Source of the DNA: Boletus sp. NGJ
Lineage: Eukaryota > Basidiomycota > Agaricomycetes > Boletales > Boletaceae
Assembly: GCA_019096195.1 (NCBI GenBank)
Contig: JAGTXK010000257.1
Coordinates: forward strand, 1-64,000
DNA length: 64,000 nucleotides
Reading direction: 5' to 3'
In this document: in pieces, positions 1 through 11,223 of the stretch
Layout: the number at the start of each line of letters is the position of its first letter
How positions within the stretch are numbered: the first letter of the stretch is position 1
Translations under genes and position numbers: made by a program
Notes under the pieces: generated by a model
Databases searched by the model: none
The model's input: only the letters and a program-made list of their open reading frames with translations
Told to the model about the DNA's origin: nothing

Positions 1-2
1 GC

Positions 3-2727
3 GATCTTGTGAAGGATCCTTCTGTGGGTCCTCACTGTATTTTTGATGCGCAACGTTTGTCAAAGTTTGATGGGAATTCGTTTATACGTTTCATCGACGA
101 ACCTTACACCGCTGACCGTTTCTGGAATTTCCAAGTACGTTCATATCTGTTGATCATTTAGCTGTGTACCTTTGGAACTTAAATTATATTCTATTTCATC
201 CCTGTTATAACCAATACTATGATAGACTGAACTCCCGGCCAACGGTAAAGTACTCGCATTCATTCTCTATGCTGACAAAGCAAAGCTATCATCATTTGGA
301 CGCGAGAAGGGCTATCCTGTTGTCGCCCGCCTTGCCAACTTGCCTGCAGTCATTCGGAATGGTGAAGGACTCGGTGGAGGCCGAGTTGTTGGTTGGCTCC
401 CTGTCGTGCGTGCTCATTCGATAGGAATCATGGTGATATTGACAGTAATAACATTGCTATCCGAATCTGCAGGTGAGAGAAGAAAAGGGTCATACCGGAA
501 AGCCCGCATGGGCAAACTTCAAGATGGCTGTATGGCATGCGTCATTTGGAGTTCTCCTTGAAACAATTGCAAGGCACTCAAAGTCTGGTTGTTGGGTCAA
601 GTGCTGGGATGGGATCGCTCGCCAGCTATTCCCCCGGGTTCTTATTTTATCGGCTGACTATGAGGAACAGTGAGTTTCTAATATTAACGTTGATGATGTG
701 GCCTAACAGCGTATCATATCCAGATGTGTCATGACCCTTATTCGAGGCGTCATGTCAAAATTCCCCTGTCCGGTCTGCCTAATCCCGCGCGAAGAGCTCT
801 CTAAGCCTGGGCAATCTGGGCCATTCCAGCCCCGCTCAATTGAACAAGTCCTCCAGACAATTCAGTGTGCTCGAGAGGCTGGATCCGCCGAGGAGAAAGA
901 AGCTATATTATCAGGTGAAAGCTTACGAGATGTCGATGTGAGTTGGCTGAAACATTTCCTTCAATTAATAATGCTCGAACTAATATGGCCTTGTTAGAAT
1001 GTGTTCAGGATCGTGGAGTGTGCCGATCCCCATGTAGCTGTTAGCTTTGACCGCCTCCATGCCAATCAGGAAGGAATGTTTGGTGACCATTTATTTGTTG
1101 AATTGAAGGTGGTTATCAACAGTATAGGGCGAGCTGCGGTGGTCGAGGTTGAGCAAGCGTAAGTCACTCGTTTTTCATGTGTTCTATATTGTTGGTTCAT
1201 TGTCATTCACAGGTTTTCGGCAATGCCGAGGTGGCGAGGACTATATCATTTTGATAATGTATTCGAGATGAAGTTCAATGACGGAAGCAAGGAAGATGAT
1301 ATTTCTAAGGTCTGTATCCATTTAATTCTGTTTCCTTTATTATTACATTGACAAACTTCATAGATTCTGGTCTTTGCTAGCCATGGTGTACTTACAGAGC
1401 AAGACAATCGTGCTGGCTATCTCCTCCTCTGGTGTATCCGCGCCTACGTCATGTTCGACCTTTATATCGCACTCGAGGTGCAAACCTCAAATACGATCAC
1501 AAGTGGCCAAGAAGCACTCACTTCCCTTTCAGTATTGCTCAATGTATGTCCTCTGGGTTGACAATATCTGAGTCCTCTGATTATTACGACTGACTGTAGC
1601 TTCATATTAACAGAATTACATCCAAAAGACAAAAGATAGAGTGAAGGACCCGAAAAACTGGGAATTCCCGAAGAACCACACCCGCGCTCATGTCTTTGAT
1701 GACATCCTTGCGAAAGGTGCGACACGTGTTTACAATACGAAGCCGAACGAAAAGATGCATGGCCCTCTAAAACAAAGCTATCAACAGCGGACCAATTTCA
1801 AGAACGTTGCGGAACAAGTATGTATAATGAATCCCCTGAATCAGCTTCAGAAGTTTGCTCACTTGATTGTACTGATAGATTCTTCGTGTCGACCATGATC
1901 AACTTTCATCACAGTATATACGATGCAAAATTGAAGAACATGCTGACTATGTCCGACTGACTTGTGGTGACCCCAACGATCCTAGTAACGATTCAGATGA
2001 CAATGATCCCAACGTCGCTCCACCCGAAGAAGACCTCCACATAATGGTTGGATCCCGTCAACACCCCAAATCGTTTGAAGTCATTGAGATGACACATAGC
2101 AATAATCCTGTGTTCGAACGGTTTCGTATCAAAATCAACAACTTCCTCAACTATACGCATGTTGGACGGGTGCTTCTCGATCAACAGGGTGTCCGGAACA
2201 TCCAGCTGAATGCCAACGATCAGGTACACATTTACTAATTGAGATCATCCTTTGGGTTCACAATCAACATGTATATACAGGTCATTGAGTATCGTTACCT
2301 CAAAGTCAACTACGAATCCATGGTTGACTGGTGCGAACACACAGATCACCTATGCTGCAGCCCATCCTTCCATGGTACTCCTCGGTATGACTGTGTCATC
2401 ATCAAGACTGAGAATGGCCATATTTTTGGCCGGCTTCTCTTTATCTTCAAGTGTCTGGCCATCAAGAAGACCGCCCTCGCTTTGGTGCACCCTTATGATG
2501 CTCCAAATGGAGCACGCTCACGAAAAGACAAACATCTTGACTTTTTCCGACTGCGTGCTCGACCACGTGCATCATCGGAAATCTTTTCTGTACAATCCAT
2601 CGTTCGTGGTGCCGCTCTTGTTGAGGACTATACTCAACCAGGCGACTACTTGGTGATTGACACTGTCGATACTGACATGTTTCTTCGTATGCAGAAAATG
2701 CATCAAGATGCAGGTCACTACAACTGA
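3..2727 (+). CDS. Plavaka-type DNA transposase, C-terminal 718 residues
   Basis: This is the 3' part of a transposase gene; its beginning lies left of the window. Ten exons can be joined with GT..AG introns and kept phase: 3-134, 226-405, 473-669, 724-937, 998-1158, 1213-1309, 1364-1543, 1614-1817, 1879-2223 and 2281-2727 (TGA). Family landmarks in order are ILSADYEEQ, the Cys pair FPCPVCLIPRE, SFDRLHANQEGMFGDHL, MPRWRGLYHFD, DGSKEDDISK and NTKPNEKMHGPLK. These match Plavaka transposases of Agaricomycetes (a CACTA-related cut-and-paste family). No internal stop or frameshift is needed, unlike nearly everything else here, so this copy may be young. Family assignment is from recalled motifs. 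The last splice sites and the stop are the least certain points. Confidence 0.85.
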
Positions 2728-3240
2728 GTCGTTGACAGAACAAAGTTCAGCACTTGTAAATTCTATGTGACTGTATCTATGTTGACGATTCAGAACAATG
2801 TCGTAAGTAATTTCTTTCCACTGGGATTGTATTCAGTCGTAAATCACAGCTCACAGTACAAGATACAGCTGTTCTTTCCAACAATGCATGTCGTCTGTTT
2901 GGCAGATTCAGAGATTCCGATATCTGAGTCAAGTGTCAATGGCATTTTTAATTTGAGTCAGTGATTCGGAATGACCTACAGTGCGAACTGCGAATCGCTT
3001 GGACTGTCAGACACCTCTCGCTGGCACTTGGTGGGTGGCATCCATGGGTATATAGTGTGTATGATTCAGATACGACTTTAATTCTATACATGACGATTCA
3101 AATGTTGTTTCAAAAAAGGACAGATTGCGCTGAACAGTCGCAATCTCCTTTTTGAGTAACCCAATAGTATTGCAAGGTCCCATCCTGTCCATCACGACGC
3201 TATTTTAGCAAGTACCCACCAATAACCATCGTTATTTTCA
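2728..3240. other. 3' flank of the Plavaka gene with an imperfect palindrome
   Basis: No gene is visible. The stretch repeats short motifs of the type GATTCNGA and TGAGTC at about 2,788, 2,916, 2,952 and 3,062, as subterminal repeats of CACTA-like elements do. At 3,110-3,156 an imperfect palindrome has 18-20 bp arms (left TCAAAAAAGGACAGATTGCG, right its near complement) around a 9-bp loop. It could be a terminal or subterminal structure of the element, or a transcript 3'-end hairpin. The element end is not resolved. Confidence 0.4.
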
Positions 3241-5242
3241 ATGATGATGACAAGGTCTGCATCTTTCTTTCTCCCTCCCAGCCCCATCAAACCTCCTGGC
3301 CTGGACTCTCCGTCAATTATGGATCAGAACGACTGTCAAAAAGAAATTTTTCATTCCAAGATCAGACTTGATCTGCGCTCAAGTCTAGGCACCTCAACAT
3401 CTGACCATCAAAGCCATTCCACAGAAGGGTAGTGCCTTTGACAAGCTGACCAAGGCAATATCACCTGGGGGCCACATTCTGAAGAGATGGGCTCGTTTGA
3501 GACCCGTTTCTACCAAGCTTCTCGAGAGCGTGAATCAAACACCATCACCACCTGCTTCATCTCACGTTCGTTTTCTTCTTTCTTTAACTGTCTGTTGTAT
3601 TAATTTTTTTTTTTTGGCTCATGTATAGCCTGACATATCAAGTCCTAAACATGGACGTGCATCAAAGTCGCCACCAGTCTCCTTTCCGTCAGTCAATCGG
3701 AATTGGAAGTCCGTCGTCCCCAGTGTTTCTCCTCCGTTAGCGGGCGACTCCCCAATACCCCGCAGATGCCTTACTGGCAGTAGTGGACCACATCTGGCCT
3801 TGCAGATGAATGCACCTGACCATGCGCCGTGCCCACCTACCACACGTCTCGCAAGCACCAGCTCTGCCTCACTTTTCTTTGGACTGTCCATCCCTCAAAC
3901 CACAACCGGGACCTGTTTGCATACAGCATCCAATGCTGCCGCTTCACCAGCCGACAAACTTCGTGTCAGTGCACATACATTGGTATCCAACAGACACAGT
4001 TACGCAGGACCTGGCAACGAGGCGGTTACTAGACTTCCATGGTGTTCTGCTCTCAACATATCGTCGCCAGAGTCATCCCCTGTGTCATTACTTCATGGCA
4101 GTCACAATGTCACAGATGACGAGGACGACATGTTCTTTGAGCCGTGCGGTCCACCCGAGATGTCTTTCATGTTCAGCATGACTGAGGGCACCCCATCCCC
4201 CAGGTCAAAATATTGATGCAGAAGCGATACGATTTAGATTGGCCTATTCATCCGCGCGTTCCGATGCAAATATCTGCTACTGCGATGCCTCAACTTCACT
4301 TACCTTCGGAGAAGCCCAGCTCTCGATCATCATCAAATAGTTCTGTGATCACATTGAATTCGCCCACACTCGCACAACATCGCACATCTGGTTTGACTTC
4401 ACAACGCCTCCCTATCTCACCCCTCCACCAACATGCCAGACCCGCAGTGAACGATAAGCTGGGTCGCTTTGACAAAGATTTTGTGGAGATTGATCAAATC
4501 AGTAGCAGTGAATTTGGTAAGGTCCTCAAGGTTCGATCCAAGAATGGACCGTCGTCATTGGATAATCTATGGGCTGTTAAATGGTCTAAGCTGTTTGAAG
4601 GACCCCGGCACCGGTAGGTGGCTACAATCTTTATCTTTAATGTCCGTGTAATTTATTCTCACCCTGGCAGATTGTGTCTGCGTGAAGAGGTCGATGTCTT
4701 GCAACACCTCCGCAGGGCTGCGGCCACAGACGGCAGACATCATCCTAATGTCCTCACATATATTGATAGCTGGGAAGAGGATGAGGCGCTGATCATTCGT
4801 ACTGAGCTCTGCAAGCTCGGGAACTTTGCATGCTTCCTGTGGGAGTATGGCAAGGTATATCCACGACTGAACGAAGCCAGGGTTTGGAAAGTATTCGCGG
4901 ACTTGAGTAATGTAAGTGGGACATGTGTTGTTTGTTCTGCCAGATATGGATTAGTTCGTAGTTCCATGTTACTCATGTTTGTGTTTTTTTGCAGGGTCTT
5001 CGGTTCATTCATGAGTCAGGTGTCATCCACTTGGATCTGAAGCCAGCAAATATTTTTTTGACCCAGGAAGGCCGCTTCAAGATTGGTGATTTTGGAATGG
5101 CGTCGTTATGGCCTCACACTAGTGGAGGAAGCTCCCTAGGTGTTTCGTTAGGGGGGTTCGAACGTGAAGGTGATAAGGTGTACTTGGCTCGGGAAGTTCT
5201 GAATCTGCAAGGGACGTTTGGCAAGGCTGCCAACATCTTCAG
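3241..5242 (+). pseudogene. Wee1-like cell-cycle kinase, truncated and decayed (copy A)
   Basis: Wee1 kinases phosphorylate the tyrosine of Cdk1 and hold entry into mitosis. Readable exons: a Ser/Pro-rich N-terminal region up to 3,565, then 3,629-4,212, a kinase N-lobe 4,213-4,613, then 4,671-4,911 and 4,995-5,242. Kinase marks include AVKWSK (lysine), HLDLKPANIF (Wee1-style catalytic loop), KIGDFGMASLWP and GDKVYLAREVL. The glycine loop reads ISSSEFGKV, lacking its first glycines, and the usual APE is ARE. The frame changes near 4,210, where family sequence also seems to be missing. The kinase stops at GKAANIF, before most of the C-lobe. I infer a dead copy; the true gene should lie elsewhere. 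The upstream limit is uncertain. Confidence 0.75.
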
Positions 5243-5347
5243 GTATGTTTGCCTCATCACTTGTTGGGTTTTTGGTGGCTGATACATACCATCCACACAT
5301 GTTTCCACCACACGTGTTGTTATTGTTATTTCGACCTCGCGTGGACA

Positions 5348-6090
5348 AGATATATTGCTATGACGCATGACGCACACATACAGGTGTGGCATACTCCCAA
5401 TCATCTCATGCGCGAGTTTGCACCATTCGTGTTGCATCGGACGTATACAGGACATCATGATGCAGTATCGACCATTCGCTGGGCTCCAGATTTGACGTGC
5501 GTGTCGCTTTTTGTCTTGTCGTCTTGATAGTTTTTTTTTGTATATGTTGGCTCAACTCGATGTTACATTTCAAGGTGTTTTATCACGATGTCTTGGGACA
5601 TGACAGCGCAGTTGTTCACTCTGAACCCAGTGGAAGGGTTCTGCCCAAAAATGTTTGCAGGTCATCGTGACGCAGTCATTGGGACTTATTTTTCCTCCAA
5701 ATCAAATATCGTACGTGATTGAGTTCTTTTTGTCTAGTTTGAATCTTGACGTCTCTTGAAGATATACACCGTGAGTCGCGACGGTGCAGTATTCACTTGG
5801 AAAGCCAAGACCGACCAAGATATGGAGACTGATGATGACGACCCCATGCCGGTGGTACTGACACCATCCGGTGCCTTGGATACCATCGCCATGACCTGGT
5901 GGGGAGTTCGCGAGCGACACTACTTCAACCTCCCAAACACCAAGGTCATCTGCACGATGTTCCACCCTCCATCCAATCTCCTCGTCGTCGGCTTCTCCAC
6001 TGGTGTCTTTGGACTCTGGGAAATGCCCCAGTTTACGACTTTACACACACTCAGCATTCCACAGGAAAAGATCTCTGCGGTGGCAATCTC
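5348..6090 (+). pseudogene. PWP2 (WD40, small-subunit processome) gene fragment
   Basis: PWP2 is a WD-repeat protein of the U3 snoRNP that processes pre-18S rRNA. Three exon-like blocks at about 5,348-5,496, 5,575-5,710 and 5,762-6,090 encode four consecutive blades: MTHDAHIQVWHTPNHL, EFAPFVLHRTYTGHHDAV, LFTLNPVEGF then KMFAGHRDAVIGTYFSS, IYTVSRDGAVFTWKAK, RERHYFNLPNTKVICTMFHP and GFSTGVFGLWEMP. Both ends are abrupt. On the left it follows the Wee1 copy A donor site across a hybrid intron; on the right it changes to Wee1 copy B sequence at the shared words AISPGG. It covers only the first third of a normal ~900-residue PWP2. The reading frame itself is open. Confidence 0.8.
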
Positions 6091-6720
6091 ACCTGGGGGT
6101 CACATTCTCAAAAGATGGGCTCGCTCAAGGCCCATATCTCTCGAGTTTCTCGAGAGTGTGAATCAAACACCACCATCTGCTTCATCTCAGGTACGTTTTG
6201 CTCTTTCTTTAAGCATCTGTTGTACTGAAGATTATTGGCTCATGTATAGCCTGACATATCAAGTCCTAAACATAGACGTGCATCAAAGTCACCACCAGTC
6301 GCTTTTCCATCAGCCAATCAGAATCGGAAGTCTGTTGTCCACAATGTTTTTCCTTCATCAGCAAGCGACTTCCTATTACCCCTACAGACGGCTTACTGGC
6401 AGTAGTAGTGGGCCACATCCATTCTTGCAGATTCCAAATGCATCTGACAATGCGCCATGCCCATCTAGTACAACACATCTCTCGAGCTCCAGCTCGGCTT
6501 CACTCTTCTTTGGACCATCCATCCCTCAAACCACGCTCAAGACCCGTTTGTGTACAACATCAAATGGTTTGGCTTCGCAACACCTCCCTATCCCACCCCT
6601 CTATTGACACCAACATGCCAGACCTGCAGTGAATGATAGCTGGGTTGCTTCAACAAGGAATTGATTCAGACTCGGATCAAATCAGGAGCGGCGACTTTGG
6701 TAATAGTAAAGTCCACAACC
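6085..6720 (+). pseudogene. Second Wee1 N-terminal fragment (copy B)
   Basis: From about 6,085 the sequence is a diverged duplicate of 3,452-4,530. Both have SPGGHILKRWAR, LLESVNQTP or FLESVNQTP, an intron at the same place (6,191-6,249 here, 3,566-3,628 in copy A) and then PDISSPKH. Copy B lacks the block equivalent to roughly 3,940-4,390 of copy A and carries several frame changes, so it cannot encode the N-terminal region. Similarity fades near 6,720, just after the start of the kinase glycine loop. It directly continues the PWP2 fragment in the same orientation. Confidence 0.7.
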
Positions 6721-7099
6721 CTGAAATCACCGCCATAACACGTCAACAACAGCGACGTGACCACGCCCCACATCTCCTGGATTACTTGACAATATCGGGT
6801 GAAGGTCAATGTACATATTCAGGAAGATCCAGACCTTCTAAACGAGGTGAGCCCAGAAATATGATGTAAAATTGCATTCAACGCTAAGATGCTCGGATGA
6901 TGGTCTCCACAGCACCTGGTGGGGCATATCATTGACACGTCAACTGACTTGTGCTTCCTGGTCCCATATCCCCATTCATTATGCTTGCTTGGTTTAAATA
7001 CTGGATGGTGAGTCGCATCTATTTGTGTCGTCTTTCACTCCTCCTTAACTACATTACCTGTTATACAGCTCTCTGCTCCACCCTCGCACAATCTGCACC
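6721..7099. other. Spacer between Wee1 copy B and the DUF6698-like gene
   Basis: No coding similarity recognised. A TATA-like TTTAAATA at about 6,993 and a pyrimidine-rich stretch before the ATG at 7,100 may belong to the promoter of the next gene. Confidence 0.3.
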
Positions 7100-8863
7100 A
7101 TGCCTGCTATCTCTGGTCGTGCTGCTAATGTTCTTCTGGATCTCGATGATGATGAACCTGTCGTCATCCGTCCCCGCCTAGCCACAGTGGAAACCCAGAA
7201 TGATGAGGTAAGCAATGACCCGCGATTGATTTTAACACTTCAAGTCCATGGAACTGATCTTTATGTGTCGAACAGGCATTGAGGCAGGCACAGCTTGAGC
7301 TTGATGCTGTGAAAGAACAGTGTCGTGTCTTACAGGAGCAGGTTCGCATTGCTGAGGCAAACAGATCACGCAAGTCAACGAAAGCTTCTGTCCCTGAGGT
7401 GCTCAGCACCTTCGATACCGAAATACAGACTCTCGCAAAGAAATTCGGAGTCTTGGTTGAAATGTTCCCTCCATCAAAAGACGTTCTCAGTCACCCACTA
7501 ACTCCCGGTGTATCAAACACGTCACCTGCATCATTAGAGATCGTTGGTAAGGCCCGCTATGCATCAAGCCTCGCGGAGGAAGCAGCGATTGTTGCAGAGC
7601 TAGACTCAATACTTCCACCTCACATCCAAAACCTCTGAACGTCACACCATTTCGCTGATCAGGTATGTTATATTCATGATTCAATTTAATATCACATATG
7701 AACTGATGTATCAATAACTCAGTTAGCGACTCATGTTAGCACTGGCCGATCTAGTGAACTCCACAAACTTCGTCAGGCAGCCAACGACCTTTTTCAACTG
7801 CCCTCTGGCAATCATTACTTCAGCTGTGATACTGCTCCTCGTCGCCTCGAGTTCCCAGAAATTCGTGTACTACTCGGAATACCGCAGGACGCCACCAAGC
7901 CCAAGTATCCCACATTCCCGCCGCTTCTCTATACTGATCACAAAGTCAATGCACGCACTCCCTTCTCTAACTGGGAGTTACTCGCTTCTGTATGTTATAC
8001 AGTCACTCTACTCTTCATTGATATTAACTGGATCGTTTTCTAATCATAGATTCTTCGTATTGTGTTTTGGGGACGGACCGCCCTCACGCATGATGTCACA
8101 CGCCGCCCTGGTGGGAAATCCAATGGAACGATATGGGGCGTAACCTGCTGTACTCCAGGGTGCCTTGCATGGGCCGCCGTCATGGTCAGTACGGATTTCT
8201 CTGTTTTTGTATCTAAATTGTCTGAATCCCTAATGGTTACTTGCTCGATTAAAATTATAGGCAGTCTTTCTTGTTTCGCCTGATTCCCAGTTTCCTAAGG
8301 ATGGTGTTGGTGCCAACTCTGAGATCCAGTATCACAAACTGTTCTTTCAGTACAAGCGCCTCTTCGTCAACAGCTGGGACACACCGTATGTTCTTGACTT
8401 GGTCAGCAAAGTCAACCAACGAGTCTTTGGCAAAACCAAGGCTCACGCATTAGGTACCGCGACAATAAATGAGGATTTCACAGCCGACATCGATGCCGCT
8501 ATGGCTGCCATGGCAATGGCACTGCCAGATTCTGACTCACTGCCAGTGGTACCTCATTCCGAGTTCCAAAACTCAGATCTTTTAGAGTCTGCCCTTAGCT
8601 CATCATCCAGCGCAATGGCGGAAATTGTATCATCCAATGACATTGCTGGTACTGAGCAGGCTTCTGTGGTGTCGCTCCAAGTTCCAAACCCACAGGCAGG
8701 TGAAGTGGCTTTTAGTCTAGAGATGTCAGAGGAGGTTTTGGACAATCCCGAGGAGTCTGTTTCAGCAAGAGGGCGTGGAAGGGCACGCGGTACTAATAAG
8801 GGTAATAAAGCAGCTGCGAATGGTGCAGTGGTGCGACGCACACGCCGTAGTGCTGCTAAATAG
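7100..8863 (+). CDS. DUF6698-like protein of unknown function
   Basis: Proposed exons are 7,100-7,207, 7,276-about 7,670, 7,723-7,989, 8,050-8,184 and 8,261-8,863 (TAG). The N-terminal third is acidic then coiled-coil (ALRQAQLELDAVKEQC). The middle (GIPQDATKPKYPTFPP, YTDHKVNARTPFSNWELL, TIWGVTCCTPGCLAWAAV, FQYKRLFVNSWDTP) follows the layout of basidiomycete DUF6698 proteins, including the block that normally reads T-P-x-x-I-A-Y. The tail is rich in Ser, Glu and Ala and ends in a basic RGRGRARG and RRTRRSAAK segment that could bind nucleic acid or act as a nuclear signal. Exon 2 reaches a stop at 7,636-7,638; the likely continuation (KTSERHTISLI) is in another frame, so there is a frameshift near 7,615 or a missed splice. 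The gene lies beside transposase genes, as this family often does. Function unknown. Confidence 0.6.
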
Positions 8864-9030
8864 ATTCTTATGATAGGCACGATTTGGATTCTAATACATG
8901 TCATCAATGTTCGTCCATTGTTTAAATCGAGTTGTGAATGTTAAGTATCTATTGCTGTTGACTCAGTGGTACACTTTAGATTGACTCTGAGTAATATGTG
9001 AAGGCCCAATATATTGAAGTGTGGTTCTAG

Positions 9031-9260
9031 AGTAGTTGTGGGTGCATAGCCTAATGGTTAACTATCGATGAGACGAGTAGTAATTATAGTAAAAGTAGCT
9101 AATGATTTGGGGTACTGACGAACAAAGTCCTAGGTTCGAATCCCAGTCCCAACAGCATTAAAAGACAATTCTGATTGGTCAGTCAGATTGGCAGTGACAA
9201 GTTCAAATCCCGGTCCCAAAAGTAATAAAAGAGAATTCTCATTGGCCAGTTGGATTGGCC
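9031..9260 (+). repeat. tRNA-derived SINE-like repeat
   Basis: An RNA polymerase III A-box-like TAGCCTAATGG lies at 9,047-9,057 and a perfect B box GGTTCGAATCC at 9,133-9,143, followed by CCCAGTCCCAACA, which pairs imperfectly with GTTGTGG at the left as an acceptor stem would. The box spacing (75 bp) is too long for a plain tRNA without an intron. The 3' part (B-box-like GTTCAAATCC, CGGTCCCAAA, then TAATAAAAGA and ATTCTCATTGG) is repeated once more at 9,190-9,260. A tRNA-derived SINE with a duplicated tail fits best; a degenerate tRNA gene is the alternative. Confidence 0.5.
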
Positions 9261-9357
9261 TATTTCAGTGATTCTCACATGATTGAGATTGTGCCACACT
9301 TTCTTTTTATGGATTTACCCCCTGTTGTGACCGTATTGCAATTGCATTGTTATCTTA

Positions 9358-9479
9358 TCACAATTCACATGACATCATTGCATGCCACATTGTAATCTAA
9401 TCAAAAGTCACATGATATCATTGTAAGCCACATTGTAATCTTCTCACAATTCACACGATATAATTGCTTTGCAACCACA
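9358..9479. repeat. 43-bp tandem repeat, about 2.8 copies
   Basis: Units at 9,358-9,400, 9,401-9,443 and 9,444-9,479 share TCACATGA or TCACACGA, ATCATTG and CCACATTGTAATCT. The units differ at several sites, so the array is old. No coding potential. Confidence 0.65.
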
Positions 9480-10510
9480 CACGTGATCAAAATGATACCG
9501 GCCACGTCCGAATCCCATCGCAACAACAATTGAAATCCCGATTAGCATGCTATTTCAATTGGACCTTTACTATCTCAATATGAATGTAATGGTAATATCC
9601 TATTTAGGCATTGCAATACCTTACAATCCATTGAATTAATTTCCGACACTTGCAATCGAGACACGTGCTTGTCTCTGTTCCACAACACGTTTCAAAGAGG
9701 GACCCAAAATATTCATTCATTCGGACAATTAGCAACCATTGACTGTAAGCATACACGTACAACACAACGGAACCATTCGAAATAGTACGCGACTCAGATC
9801 TAACGGGATAAGAATTTACATCACTCGAGCAAGAATTTCTATCAGAAAACACACAGTTTACACACCAATTTAAAACTAACAATTAATTAATTAATTTTCT
9901 ATTTGTACATGTAGACGTTTTGCACACAAGCCAATTTCGGGAGTGTTGTACATCAGGAAAAAGGAAAAAATATGGTAGCATGTAACATATCATATTATGT
10001 AGCCAATGTCAACAGCAATACCATTCAGCATGCTACATTGCCAACATAGCCTTTTCACTCTATAATACCATATATGTAGTCACACCCAACATTTAATTTT
10101 CCTATGTCAACTACCATAGCAAACACCAATCATAGTAGCACAGTGGACCCAGCAGTGTCGAATTTATGGTAGGTGTGGTACAAACAACTTGGTGAACATG
10201 TTCAATGCAGCAAACAACAGCCCTGTGTGGCTTGTCCCAGTCAGATGGGTCCTCATGTCCTGTTCTGCAAATCTGTGGTCATGAGAAAGCCATGCATCTC
10301 TGCCTCTCATAGCTTGTAGATGATTAATGCATTAGGTCTGGATTAGAAGGGGAATGGTTGAATGTATGGTTGGTCAGACCTAGAGAGGCAATGATGCACC
10401 TTAGTTCCATAGTTGGTCCTCATGATGTACATCACTGGCCTTGTCAAAGTATGATATGGCTTACATGATGTTATATAACATTATATACCATTACAAAAAT
10501 GAAATCTTAG
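9480..10510. other. AT-rich intergenic stretch
   Basis: I see no gene. A short TTAATTAATTAATT run lies near 9,883-9,896. The right end probably holds the decayed 3' part of the minus-strand transposase that follows. Confidence 0.3.
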
Positions 10511-11223
10511 CTATGTATTCACATATAATGCCATGTAACCATGTTTTTTTTTTTGGTAAATCTGTTTCAGTGAATGACTTATTATGAAACCCCCTATTGT
10601 TTCATTGTTCATTGACCTATACAAGGACCATGTCCCACTATGCCACAGTGGGAGGTCTGTTGGCACATTCTGGGTGAGAGCATACTGTATCCTAGTCATA
10701 TCACTGTCAGACAAATGGTCTAAAGGCTGTAAAGGAATTCTGACATTGCTAAAGCAATTGAAGTGATGATGGAGAGTTGGCTGGAAATTATGATCCCCTC
10801 GTTGGCCAAGGTTAACCAGAAAACTTTGTAAGGCAGTCACAAATCCAATAGCACCATGGTTCTGAATGAGATATGGCACTGTTCTCTTAGGAAAATGAGA
10901 ATGGTGTATGATGCAGTATGGTGTCATGAGGGTTGATGCTTGGCTGGGACATGTAGCAGGACCAGCGTTGTCACTGTATTTGCTTGCAGAGCAATCTGAG
11001 AATGAACCACCTAGGTGCCACATCAGATATGTCTTGAACCAGATAATTACTTTCTGCCATGTTAGCCATTTCATCATCTGTATCACATAGTCCTTTCTAT
11101 TACTTGCAGCATATGCCTTCTTAGCATAATCTACATGAAGACACTCTGAGTTCTCAGTATTAAAGCCATCTAGGCTACTGAACAGCCTTATTGAGTCAAT
11201 ATAGTGACTCAATGAGTGAAATT
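10511..11223 (-). pseudogene. Plavaka/KDZ-type transposase, C-terminal fragment
   Basis: A long open frame on the minus strand carries the block typical of basidiomycete Plavaka/KDZ-type transposases: DGFNTENSECLHVDYAKKAY, AASNRKDYVIQMMKWL, and then HGAIGFVTALQSFLV. The usual Arg-Gln pair before the tail helix reads TWQK here. The frame is cut at its upstream end by the Copia element that starts near 11,224; the first residues read by a naive translation (up to LSNKF) lie in that element's LTR. Upstream domains are absent from the flank. Downstream, similarity fades before a clear stop. Confidence 0.55.

Noticed and set aside
5114-5458. Minus-strand open frame over the Wee1/PWP2 junction
   Set aside because: It is the shadow of plus-strand kinase and WD40 exons and has no recognisable protein pattern.
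9031-9160. Functional tRNA gene
   Set aside because: The A-to-B box distance and imperfect acceptor and T stems do not give a clean cloverleaf.
9358-9479. CRISPR-like array
   Set aside because: Units are contiguous tandem repeats without spacers, and the genome is fungal.
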